Assembly (NCBI RefSeq): GCF_021496665.1
Contig: NZ_CP071246.1
Span: 1,550,001-1,614,000, forward strand
Reading direction: 5' to 3'
DNA from: Corynebacterium sp. CNCTC7651
GTDB lineage: Bacteria; Actinomycetota; Actinomycetes; Mycobacteriales; Mycobacteriaceae
Length of the DNA: 64,000 nt
The position numbers and the translations under genes were made by a program. The notes beneath the pieces were generated by a model that saw nothing but the letters and a program-made list of their open reading frames with translations, had not been told where the DNA came from and searched no databases. Below are positions 51,869 to 59,803 of the stretch, piece after piece. Position 1 is the stretch's first letter; every line of letters starts with the position of its first letter.

Positions 51869-52976
51869 TAAACGCCGCGTCCGGCACAACCTGCCGCACC
51901 ACACCCATGAATTGCTCCACGTTGGAGTAGCTCATGCGCTTGGGGTCTTCCATGCCTTCCCAGCAGGCGTCGTCGGAACGCCCGGCCTCCGTGCCGGACA
52001 CGATGCCGATGATCACCGCCCGCCCGTTGACGTGCGTGAATACGGGTCCGCCGGAGTCGCCCGGCGCGGCGCACACGGCACCGATGTCGCCGAAGGTGGG
52101 GCGCTCATTGTCAAAGTCGGTGTTCACGATCTGCACGCGCTGCGTCTCCAGGAACTCACCGCAGGTGTAACCGGTGGTGCCGCCGGTTTTGCAGATGTGG
52201 CCGATCGGCGGCACCTCTTGCCCGATGCCGGTGGGAATCGGGTCCCCCACCAGCTCCATCGTGCGGTCCGGGTCCGTGATTTCCACAATGCCCACGTCCA
52301 CGTTTTCGTTGCCCGGGCTGTACAGGCCGGAATACACCACTCGCCCGGCGGCCTGGATGTAGTCCGCGGCAAAGGTGGCGTTGGTGGGCCACACCCAGTC
52401 CCCTTCCTTGCCGCAGTGCCCGGCCGTGACGGCGAAGTTCCGGCCTTGGCTGTTGGAGAAAGAAAACGCCACGGTGCAGGACTGCGCGGTGAAGCTTTCG
52501 CCCGGCTGCGGCACGTGGTCCGTGCTCTGGATCTTGGTGCCGGGCGCCCACAGCGCGAACTCGGGCACCAGGATCTCGTTCGGCGGGGGTGCCGGCGCGG
52601 CAGGATCTTCAGCGGGCGGCGCGTCCTGCGGCGTCTGCACCGCCTCGTGTGCCTGCTGCTCCTCCACCGTGCGCGTGGGCACCTGCGACGTGGTCAAACC
52701 CACCCACACCACGGTGGCCACCAGCGCCGCCACCGCGAACACGGCAAACACCCACCCGACGGTGTTCGCACGCCGCGGCGGGGGGCTCATGCTTATCGAC
52801 GGCCGCACGTACACCACCGGCTCCGGAAACCGAAGCGGTTGCCCGTGAGCGGTCTGGTACTTCCGCGCGGCATTGCCGCGCTCCCCGTTCACGCCGGGTT
52901 GGCCTGCGCCAGTGTGTTGAACGCCAGTTTGCGGAACCTCAGGCTGCCCGGCGGCGGGGTGGTCGGGATAGGGCAC
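51852..52976 (-). CDS. Membrane-anchored trypsin-like serine protease
   Basis: 374 aa. A 70-residue Gln/Gly/Pro-rich cytoplasmic N-terminus precedes one membrane helix (VGWVFAVFAVAALVATVVWVG), a Pro/Ala/Glu linker, and a chymotrypsin-fold domain from about residue 140. The triad is His in VTAGHCGKEG, Asp in NVDVGIVEIT and Ser in APGDSGGPVF; cysteines in SCTVAF, ICKTGG and YTCGEF can form disulfides. It acts outside the membrane; substrate unknown. GTG start with no good SD nearby; it follows the 56-aa gene by 9 nt, so it is probably translated from a thrC-linked transcript. It contains one dispersed 11-mer (52791). Confidence 0.88.
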   Translation of the reverse strand: MPYPDHPAAGQPEVPQTGVQHTGAGQPGVNGERGNAARKYQTAHGQPLRFPEPVVYVRPSISMSPPPRRANTVGWVFAVFAVAALVATVVWVGLTTSQVPTRTVEEQQAHEAVQTPQDAPPAEDPAAPAPPPNEILVPEFALWAPGTKIQSTDHVPQPGESFTAQSCTVAFSFSNSQGRNFAVTAGHCGKEGDWVWPTNATFAADYIQAAGRVVYSGLYSPGNENVDVGIVEITDPDRTMELVGDPIPTGIGQEVPPIGHICKTGGTTGYTCGEFLETQRVQIVNTDFDNERPTFGDIGAVCAAPGDSGGPVFTHVNGRAVIIGIVSGTEAGRSDDACWEGMEDPKRMSYSNVEQFMGVVRQVVPDAAFITQTW

Positions 52977-52985
52977 TCGCGCGCC

Positions 52986-53156
52986 CTACTCCCCGGCTTT
53001 GTCGTCCGCGTCCTCGACGGCGGTCTCCGGGTGCGTCTCAGCCAAGTTGTCGTTCATCTTGGCCGCCTCTTCTGCCTGGATCTTCATGTCTCGGATGAAC
53101 TTTTCCGGATCAAACTCGGTGTAGTGCTCCGGACCGGCGAATTGTTCCTGTGCCAC
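52986..53156 (-). CDS. Small acidic protein, unknown function
   Basis: 56 aa: (GTG) AQEQFAGPEHYTEFDPEKF then a charged helix (MKIQAEEAAKMNDNLAETH). The start is fixed by AAGGAG 6 nt upstream of GTG 53156. No membrane segment or known domain. It lies between thrC (34 nt) and the protease gene (9 nt), all on the minus strand. The codon pattern and strong ribosome site support a real gene. Confidence 0.65.
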   Translation of the reverse strand: MAQEQFAGPEHYTEFDPEKFIRDMKIQAEEAAKMNDNLAETHPETAVEDADDKAGE

Positions 53157-53190
53157 GGGTTTCTCCTTTACGCGTCTTAGACGACGGTGT

Positions 53191-54654
53191 CTAAACGTCA
53201 GTGTTCTCGATGGCATCCACGATAAACGCCTTGACCGCCTCCGCGTCGTTCGGCAGGTCGGCCACGTGGCGCTCCGCATCCATGATGCCGGCGAAGCGCT
53301 CCGGAATCTCCGGGGCCTCGCCCAGCGCCTCCACGATCGTGTCCGCGAACTTCACCGGCAGCGCGGTCTCCAGTACCACAATCGGGGTGTCCACGCCGTC
53401 TGCTACCGAACGGGCGACAAAGACGCCGTCGGCAGTGTGCGGGTCAATCAGCACGCCGTTGCGCTCGTGCGTCTCCTTGATGGTGGCCACGCGGTCCGCG
53501 TGGGTGGACTTCCCGGAGAGGAAGCCGAACTCGCCCGCGATGCGCTCGCGCGCGTCCTCGCCGCCGACGGTGCCCCCGAAATCATCGAGGTTGAAGCCGC
53601 CCTCTTTCACCTTCGTGCCAAAGAGGTCTGCGGTGACCTTGGCGTCGCGCCCGGTGACGTCGAAAATAAAGCGCTCAAAGTTGGACGCCTTGGAAATGTC
53701 CATGGACGGGGACGAGGTGGCGTGGGTCTCCGCGGCGGAGCGGGGGCGGTACTCGCCGGTGGTGAAGAACTCGTGCAGCACGTCGTTCTCATTCGTCGCC
53801 ACGATCAGTCGGTCAATCGGCAGGCCCATCTGCTTGGCGATATGGCCTGCGCAAATGTCGCCGAAATTGCCGGTTGGCACGCAGAAGCTCACGCGCTCAT
53901 CGTTGCTCTCGGTGACCTTGATGTAAGAGGAGATGTAGTACACAGTCTGCGCCAGCAAGCGCGCCCAGTTAATGGAGTTCACTGCGCCGATGGAGTACTT
54001 GGCCTTGAACGCCGCGTCTCCGCTGACTTCCTTGACCACGTCCTGGCAGTCGTCGAACACGCCGTCCAGCGCGATGTTGAAGATGTTCGGGTCATCCAGG
54101 CCGAACATCTGCGCCTGCTGGAACGGGGTCATGCGCCCGCCCGGGGTGAGCATGAACACGCGGATGTTGTCGCGCCCGCGCATCGCGTACTCGGCGCTGG
54201 AGCCGGTATCGCCCGAGGTCGCGCCCAGGATGTTGATCTCCTCGCCGCGGCGGCCCAGCTCGAACTCGAACAGCTCGCCGAGCAGCTGCATCGCCATGTC
54301 CTTGAACGCGGCCGTCGGTCCCTCGGAGAGGTGGGCGATCCACAGCCCCTCCTCCAGCTCGGTCACGGGCACAATCTCCTCGGACGCGAACTTCTCCGTG
54401 GTGTACGCCTGGGTAGTCAGCTTTTCGACGATCACAGGAGGAATGTCATCCACAAACAGCTTGACTACCTCTGCCGCCAGCGCCGCGTAGCCCTCGGCGG
54501 CGAGCAGCTCGCGCCACGAATCCAAGAGCTCCGGTGTGATCTGCGGATACACCGCCGGCATGTACAGGCCGCCGTCAGGGCTGAGGCCAGCAAGCAGGAT
54601 GTCGGTGAAGGTCCGCGGGGTGGCGTGCGGGTCGCGCGTCGAGATGTAATCCAC
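53191..54654 (-). CDS. thrC: Threonine synthase
   Basis: 487-aa PLP enzyme of the long (E. coli/yeast-like) class, converting O-phosphohomoserine to threonine. N-terminus DYISTRDPHATPRTFTDIL, PLP-lysine in TAAFKDMAMQLLGE, glycine loop TSGDTGSSAEYAMRG and the FCVPTGNFGDICAGHIAKQM motif are present. ATG 54654. Separate from hom-thrB, as in C. glutamicum, where thrC lies in this same region. A copy of the 11-mer is inside (54420). Confidence 0.97.
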   Translation of the reverse strand: MDYISTRDPHATPRTFTDILLAGLSPDGGLYMPAVYPQITPELLDSWRELLAAEGYAALAAEVVKLFVDDIPPVIVEKLTTQAYTTEKFASEEIVPVTELEEGLWIAHLSEGPTAAFKDMAMQLLGELFEFELGRRGEEINILGATSGDTGSSAEYAMRGRDNIRVFMLTPGGRMTPFQQAQMFGLDDPNIFNIALDGVFDDCQDVVKEVSGDAAFKAKYSIGAVNSINWARLLAQTVYYISSYIKVTESNDERVSFCVPTGNFGDICAGHIAKQMGLPIDRLIVATNENDVLHEFFTTGEYRPRSAAETHATSSPSMDISKASNFERFIFDVTGRDAKVTADLFGTKVKEGGFNLDDFGGTVGGEDARERIAGEFGFLSGKSTHADRVATIKETHERNGVLIDPHTADGVFVARSVADGVDTPIVVLETALPVKFADTIVEALGEAPEIPERFAGIMDAERHVADLPNDAEAVKAFIVDAIENTDV

Positions 54655-54712
54655 GCCGGAGATTCTACTGGGTGCGGTCGCCGCCCCGCTCCCAGACCGC
54701 CCCGGGATGTTG

Positions 54713-54997
54713 TTATCGCCGGGGTGGCTCTTGGCGGCCGGTGAGGATGTCCACGACGGAGCGAATCGCCGCGTCGCCCAGCTGTGGCAACGGGCGGTGC
54801 GCCGCGTCCGATTCAGCGGGGCGCTCGGCCGGGCGCGGTGCCGGTTGTGGTGCCGGTTCGACGGCGACGGTCAACGTGGAATCCTCTAACGTCACCGGCG
54901 TGGAGCGTTCCACACCGGCCACGCGTGCCGCCTCCACCAGGGCAACAAGGTCAGCGAACGTGGCATCCGCCAGGTCAATGGTCATGTGCACAGCCAT
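54713..54997 (-). CDS. Small protein, unknown function
   Basis: 94 aa: AVHMTIDLADATFADLVALVEAARVAG, then VTLEDSTLTVAVEP and a Pro/Ala/Glu-rich linker (APQPAPRPAERPAES) and a final helix (LGDAAIRSVVDILTG). No family recognised. It starts 3 nt after the 47-aa gene's stop codon, so both are co-transcribed, and ends 58 nt before thrC. The ATG at 54995 lies close to a second ATG (MTIDLADA) four codons later, which may be the real start. Confidence 0.6.
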   Translation of the reverse strand: MAVHMTIDLADATFADLVALVEAARVAGVERSTPVTLEDSTLTVAVEPAPQPAPRPAERPAESDAAHRPLPQLGDAAIRSVVDILTGRQEPPRR

Positions 54998-55000
54998 GGT

Positions 55001-55144
55001 CTAGAGCTTATGGCGTTTTGCTTCCTCAAGGCCAAGCTCGATCGCTAAATCTTCAAGACTGATCGTTTGCAACTCGCCCCGCCTCACAGCTCTGGCCTCG
55101 GCCTCGAGCTGTGCAATGTACCTCGAGTCCACTGGTTGGTCCAT
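55001..55144 (-). CDS. 47-aa protein, antitoxin-like, unknown
   Basis: DQPVDSRYIAQLEAEARAV plus a C-terminal ISLEDLAIELGLEEAKRHK helix. The size and the short basic helix pair recall small antitoxins, but no family is recognised. There is no SD; TACAAT lies 6 nt before the ATG at 55142-55144, giving a leaderless start inside the glnE 3' flank. It is followed after 3 nt by the 94-aa gene. Confidence 0.55.
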   Translation of the reverse strand: MDQPVDSRYIAQLEAEARAVRRGELQTISLEDLAIELGLEEAKRHKL

Positions 55145-55170
55145 GGAGAAATTGTAAGCACCAACCCCGG

Positions 55171-58170
55171 CTACTCGTACTCCAGCGAGGGCACCTCGCC
55201 CCAGAACACCTCCTCCACCACGCGGTGGGCGCGGCGGGTCACACGCAGGTATTCCTCCAGGAACTCCTGCTGGTTGTCCGGGTCGTAGCCGGCGGATCCC
55301 GCCACCTGCGCCAGCTGCGGGCCCGGCGCGGGCAGCTGGTCGGTGCGCTTGCCGGAGACCAGCACCAGGGCGTTGCGGGCGCGGGTGGCGGTGAGCCACG
55401 CCTCGCGCAGCACAACGGCCTGGCTGGCGGGCAGGATCGCCGGGTCATCCAGCTCGGCGAGGAAATCCAGCGCTTCGAGTGTGGAGGTGGTGTGCAGGCC
55501 CTCCTGGGTGTGGGCGTGCATCATGGTCAGCAGCTGCACCGTCCACTCCACGTCGGCAAGCGCGCCGCGGCCCAACTTGGTGTGCACGCTGCGGTCCGCG
55601 CCGCGCGGCAGCCGCTCATTGTCCACCCGGGCTTTGATGCGGCGGATCTCGCGAACGTCGGCAAGCGAAGCCCCCTGCTCCGGGTAGCGGAAGGCGTCGA
55701 TCATGCGGAGGAATGCCTCGCCCACCAGCTCGTCGCCGGCGACGGTGGTGGCGCGCTGCAGGGCCTGTTTCTCCCAGACCTCGCCCCATTCGCGGTAGTA
55801 GCGCTCGTAGGAAGCGATGGTGCGGACGACGGCGCCGGAGCGGCCCTCCGGGCGCAGGCCCAGGTCCACCTCGAGCGGCGGGTCACCGGAGGGCTTCGCG
55901 AGGCGGGTGCGCATCTGGTCGATGATGCGGGCGGCCCAGGCCAGGGCCTCGGCCTCGCGGTCAGCGGCCTCGGCGCCCGCGTCCTCCCCGCGGACCGGCT
56001 CCGCCACCACCATCACGTCCGCGTCGGAACCGTAGCCCAGCTCCGCGCCGCCGAGGCGGCCCATGCCGATGATCGCGATGCGGGCCGGAGCCTGATCCAC
56101 CCCGCGGGCAGCGAGGTCGGTGCGGATCTCCGCGAGCAGGCCGGCCTGCAGCACGGCCTCCCAGACGATGGTCAGCTCCTCGCAGACCTGGCGGACCTCC
56201 ATGAATCCCAGCAGGTCCGCGCTGGCAATGCGGGCCAGCTCCGCGCGGCGAAGCGACCGCGCGACGCTGACGGCCTTGTCCGCGTCGTCCTGGTAGCGCT
56301 TCGACGCGGCGATGATGGCTTTGTGCACTTGGTCCGGGGCGGCGTCGAGAAGCCTTGGCCCATTGGAGCCGTCGCCCAAAAGCTTCACCACCTCGGGCGC
56401 GGCGATGATCAAGTCGGAGGTGTACGGCGAGTTACCCAGGATTTTCATGAGGCGCTGGCCCACCACGCCTTCGTCGCGGAGCATGCGCAGGAACCAGCTC
56501 TTGTCCTCCGCGGCCTCGGAGAGCTTGCGGTAATTCAGCAGGCCCGCGCCGGGGTCGGCGGTGCCGGCGAGCCAGTACATCAGCGTAGGCAGCAGGATGG
56601 CCTGCAGTTTCGCCTTGCGGGAGGTGCCGGTGGCCAGGGCGGTGAGGTGGTCGTAGGCGCGGGCCGGGTGGCGGTAGCCCAGCGCGGCCAGGCGGGCCTT
56701 CGCGGCGTCCGGGGTCAGCGTCGCTTCGCCCACGGAGAGGTCCACCACCGCGTTGAGCAGCGGGCGGTAGAACAGGCGCTCGTGCAGCGTGGACACGGCG
56801 TCGCGGATCTGCTTCAGCCGCGCGTGCATCTGCTCGATCGCGGTCTCGCGGCCGGGCGTGAAGCCGCTCGCGCGGGCGAGCCAGCGCGTGCGCCGCTCAT
56901 CCTCATCCTCCGGCAGCTGGTGGGTGCGGCGGAAGCGCTGGAGCTGCAGGCGGTGCTCCAACAGCCGCAGGAATGCGTAGGCCTCGGTGAGCTGCTTTGC
57001 GTCCTCGCGGCCGACGTAGCCGCCGTCCGTGAGCGCCTTCAGCGCGTCGATGGTGTTGGGGGTGCGCAAAGTATCGTCGATACGCCCGTGCACCAGCTGC
57101 AGCAGCTGCACCGCGAACTCCACGTCGCGCAAACCCCCGTAACCCAGCTTCAGCTCGCGCGCCCGCATCGCCTCCGGCACATTGTCCAGCACGCGCCGGC
57201 GCATGGCCTGCACGTCCTCCACGAAGCTCTCGCGCTGGCTGGCTTCCCACACCAGGGGCGCAAGCTTATCGACGTACGCCTGACCCAACCCCATATCCCC
57301 CGTCATCGGACGGGCTTTCAGCAGGGCCTGGAACTCCCAGGTTTCGGCCCAGCGCTTGTAGTACGCCACGTGGCTATCCAGCGTGCGTACGAGTGCGCCG
57401 GACTTGCCCTCGGGGCGCAGGTTCGCGTCCACTTCGAAGAAGCAGGCGGAGCCGATCCGCATGAACTCGGCCGCGGCGCGGGTGATCTTGGGCGTGGCGG
57501 GCTCCGCCACAAAGATCACGTCCACGTCGGAGATGTAGTTCAGCTCCCGCGCGCCGCACTTGCCCATGGCGATCACGGCCAGCTGCGCATCCGGTTCCTC
57601 TTCCCCGTACACACGCTGCATGGCCACGGCGAGTGCTGCCGTGAGCGCCGCGTCCGCGATGGCGGTCAGCGCCTCGGTGACCGCGGTGTAGCCCAAGGTC
57701 GGGCCCTCGCCGTGGCCCTTCACCGCGGCGTACGTCCCCGCCAGATCCGCCGCGGCCACGCGCATCACCAGTGTCCGGTGGGCGTTGCGCAGGGCCTCGT
57801 TGCCGCCGTCCACCGCGGCCATCATGGTTTCTAGGGCCTCTTCAGCAGTGGGGATGTCTTCCTGCAGCTCGCGCCACAACTCCGGGTGCGCCACCAAGTG
57901 ATCCGCCAAGGCCGTGGAACCGCCGGCGAGGGCGAAGAAGCGGGTGCGGTACAAGGGATCGTCGAAAAGCAAAGCCCTGACCTTGGTCCACTGCGAACCG
58001 GAAGCCTCCATGAAACGGTGCGTGGTGTTCAGCGCGAGATCCGGGTCGCCGGCACCGGCGAGGGTCCACAACACGGCCTCATCGTCGAAGCCGAGGTCCT
58101 CCAAATCCTGCGCGGCGCGCGGGGACGTGAGGCCGAGCTTGGCGGGGCTGGGCAGGGCGCGGGCCGTCAC
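55171..58170 (-). CDS. glnE: Glutamine synthetase adenylyltransferase/deadenylylase
   Basis: 999-aa bifunctional enzyme. Two nucleotidyltransferase domains are seen: the N-terminal one with YISDVDVIFVAEP (near residue 210) and the C-terminal one with YGSDADVMVVAEP (near residue 715), each followed by DLGLRPEG/DANLRPEG-type motifs, linked by helical bundles. It adenylylates the tyrosine of GlnA1 when nitrogen is plentiful and reverses this on limitation. GTG 58170 overlaps the glnA2 stop (GTGA), so glnA2-glnE is a coupled operon. Length matches mycobacterial GlnE. Two dispersed 11-mers (57264, 57960) lie inside. Confidence 0.97.
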   Translation of the reverse strand: MTARALPSPAKLGLTSPRAAQDLEDLGFDDEAVLWTLAGAGDPDLALNTTHRFMEASGSQWTKVRALLFDDPLYRTRFFALAGGSTALADHLVAHPELWRELQEDIPTAEEALETMMAAVDGGNEALRNAHRTLVMRVAAADLAGTYAAVKGHGEGPTLGYTAVTEALTAIADAALTAALAVAMQRVYGEEEPDAQLAVIAMGKCGARELNYISDVDVIFVAEPATPKITRAAAEFMRIGSACFFEVDANLRPEGKSGALVRTLDSHVAYYKRWAETWEFQALLKARPMTGDMGLGQAYVDKLAPLVWEASQRESFVEDVQAMRRRVLDNVPEAMRARELKLGYGGLRDVEFAVQLLQLVHGRIDDTLRTPNTIDALKALTDGGYVGREDAKQLTEAYAFLRLLEHRLQLQRFRRTHQLPEDEDERRTRWLARASGFTPGRETAIEQMHARLKQIRDAVSTLHERLFYRPLLNAVVDLSVGEATLTPDAAKARLAALGYRHPARAYDHLTALATGTSRKAKLQAILLPTLMYWLAGTADPGAGLLNYRKLSEAAEDKSWFLRMLRDEGVVGQRLMKILGNSPYTSDLIIAAPEVVKLLGDGSNGPRLLDAAPDQVHKAIIAASKRYQDDADKAVSVARSLRRAELARIASADLLGFMEVRQVCEELTIVWEAVLQAGLLAEIRTDLAARGVDQAPARIAIIGMGRLGGAELGYGSDADVMVVAEPVRGEDAGAEAADREAEALAWAARIIDQMRTRLAKPSGDPPLEVDLGLRPEGRSGAVVRTIASYERYYREWGEVWEKQALQRATTVAGDELVGEAFLRMIDAFRYPEQGASLADVREIRRIKARVDNERLPRGADRSVHTKLGRGALADVEWTVQLLTMMHAHTQEGLHTTSTLEALDFLAELDDPAILPASQAVVLREAWLTATRARNALVLVSGKRTDQLPAPGPQLAQVAGSAGYDPDNQQEFLEEYLRVTRRAHRVVEEVFWGEVPSLEYE

Positions 58171-59495
58171 AGGTCCAGCCCCGTCTCAATCTCCCACGGC
58201 GTGACCTGGCTGGTGTACTCGTGCCACTCGTCCCACTTGGAGCGCAGGTAGAACTCGAAGACCTGCTCGCCCAAGACCTCCGCCATGAATTCGGACTGCT
58301 CCAGGTGGCGCAGCGCCTGGTCCAGGGAGTTCGGCAGGTCGCGGTAGCCCATCGCGCGGCGTTCGCGGCGGGTGAGCGCGAAAACATCGTCGCGCGCGGG
58401 ATCATCCAGCTCGTAGCCGCCCTCGATGCCCTTCAGGCCCGCTGCCAGGACGGCCGCGAACGCGAGGTAGGGGTTGCAGGCGGAGTCCAGCGAGCGCACC
58501 TCAATGCGGCGCGATTCCGCCTTGTGCAGGCGGTACGTGGGCACGCGCACCATCGCGGAACGGTTGGAAATGCCCCACGTCGCGGCCGTTGGCGCCTCCG
58601 ATCCGAACTGCAGGCGCTTGTAGGAATTCACCCACTGGTTGGTCACCGCGGAAATCTCTGGCGCGTGCTCGATGATGCCGGCAATGAACTGGCGACCCAC
58701 CTTGGACAGGCTGATCTCATCGTCCGGGTCGTGGAACGCGTTCGTCTCCCCCTCGAAGAGGGAAAAGTGCGTGTGCATCGCGGAACCGTCCAGGTTTGGA
58801 AACGGCTTGGGCATGAACGTGGCGTGCACGCCCGTCGCCTCCGCGACGGTCTTCACGATGTAGCGGAACGTGACCACGTTGTCCGCCATCGTCAGCGCGT
58901 CCGTGTGCCGCAGGTCAATCTCCTGCTGGCCCGGGCTCGCCTCGTGGTGCGAGAACTCGGTGGTGATTCCCATATACTCCAGGGCTGAAATTGCTTGCCG
59001 ACGCAACTTCGGAGCCTCATTCCGCTTCGCCTGGTCAAAATAGCCGCCCTTGTCGGACGGTTTGATCCCCTCCCCATCCTGGTTGACCACGTAGAACTCA
59101 ATCTCCGGGCTGGCAAAGAACTCGAAGCCCATCTCGCGCGCCGCGTTCATCTGGCGGCGCAGCACGTGGCGCGGGTCCGCGTAGAGCGGGTCCCCGTCCG
59201 GCATGGTGATGTCGCAGAACAGGCGGGCTGTTTGCAGGCCGGCGTCCTCGTCAAACGGCAGCGGCTGGTACGTCGACGGGTCCGGCCTAAGCAGCGTGTC
59301 CGACTCAGAGATGCGGCTAAAGCCCTCAATGGAGCTGCCGTCAAAGCCCACGCCCTCCTCGAAGGCGGACTCCAGCTCCGTCGGCGCCATCATCACCGTT
59401 TTCAAGCTGCCGGAGATGTCCGTGAACCAGAGGCGGATGAAGGCGATGTCCTGCTGCTCCACCAGCCGCAGGACGTTGTCGGTTTGAGAGCTCAT
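58167..59495 (-). CDS. glnA2: Glutamine synthetase type I, GlnA2 class
   Basis: 442 aa. SSQTDNVLRLVEQQDIAFIR start, GFDGSSIEGF, FFASPEIEFYVV, KPFPNLDGSAMHTHFSLF and NRSAMVRVP motifs are present. The C-terminal region that in GlnA1 reads [11 protein letters not shown] is replaced here by DDPARDDVFALTRRERR, so the adenylylation tyrosine is absent (GSI-alpha type). The exact role of GlnA2 in corynebacteria is unsettled. ATG 59495 has TAAACT 8 nt upstream and no SD. It is the first gene of the glnA2-glnE operon. Confidence 0.95.
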   Translation of the reverse strand: MSSQTDNVLRLVEQQDIAFIRLWFTDISGSLKTVMMAPTELESAFEEGVGFDGSSIEGFSRISESDTLLRPDPSTYQPLPFDEDAGLQTARLFCDITMPDGDPLYADPRHVLRRQMNAAREMGFEFFASPEIEFYVVNQDGEGIKPSDKGGYFDQAKRNEAPKLRRQAISALEYMGITTEFSHHEASPGQQEIDLRHTDALTMADNVVTFRYIVKTVAEATGVHATFMPKPFPNLDGSAMHTHFSLFEGETNAFHDPDDEISLSKVGRQFIAGIIEHAPEISAVTNQWVNSYKRLQFGSEAPTAATWGISNRSAMVRVPTYRLHKAESRRIEVRSLDSACNPYLAFAAVLAAGLKGIEGGYELDDPARDDVFALTRRERRAMGYRDLPNSLDQALRHLEQSEFMAEVLGEQVFEFYLRSKWDEWHEYTSQVTPWEIETGLDL

Positions 59496-59503
59496 GGTGG
59501 TCA

Positions 59504-59509
59504 AGTTTA
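59504..59509 (-). promoter_or_regulatory. -10 element upstream of glnA2
   Basis: TAAACT on the minus strand ends 8 nt before the ATG at 59495, placing the transcript start at or just before the codon. Confidence 0.5.
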
Positions 59510-59803
59510 GGCCCGTGGCCGGGTCGGTGGGTCGGTGCGGTCGGGGCGCCCTCCACTCCCCCCGGAGCCAAAGTTTGCAAGGTATGGCGCGCGGGGCTCC
59601 ATCGGCCCAGCTCGCGCCCAAACGTGAACAACTTTGGCGCGGGCACCCCGGCGAAAGAATCGGACGATTCCTACGCCTGGGCCTCTATAGGGCCAGGTCG
59701 GTGCAATCCCAGGACGATTCTTTCGCCCCCACGGCTATGGTTGAGGTAGACCAACGAAATTCACGTAACCTGACGAACCCCGAAACGAACAAGGAGACTT
59801 CCC
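59510..59803. other. Intergenic region with hairpins between glnA2 and the CYTH-CHAD gene
   Basis: No gene. It contains a 9-bp inverted repeat GCCAAAGTT (59567-59575) / AACTTTGGC (59630-59638), a second perfect 13-bp inverted repeat GGCGAAAGAATCG (59650-59662) / CGATTCTTTCGCC (59715-59727), and between its arms the core CTGGGCCTCTATAG (59677-59690) with GGTCGG and ATCCC, shared with 49001. The last 40 nt hold the ribosome site of the next gene. Confidence 0.65.
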
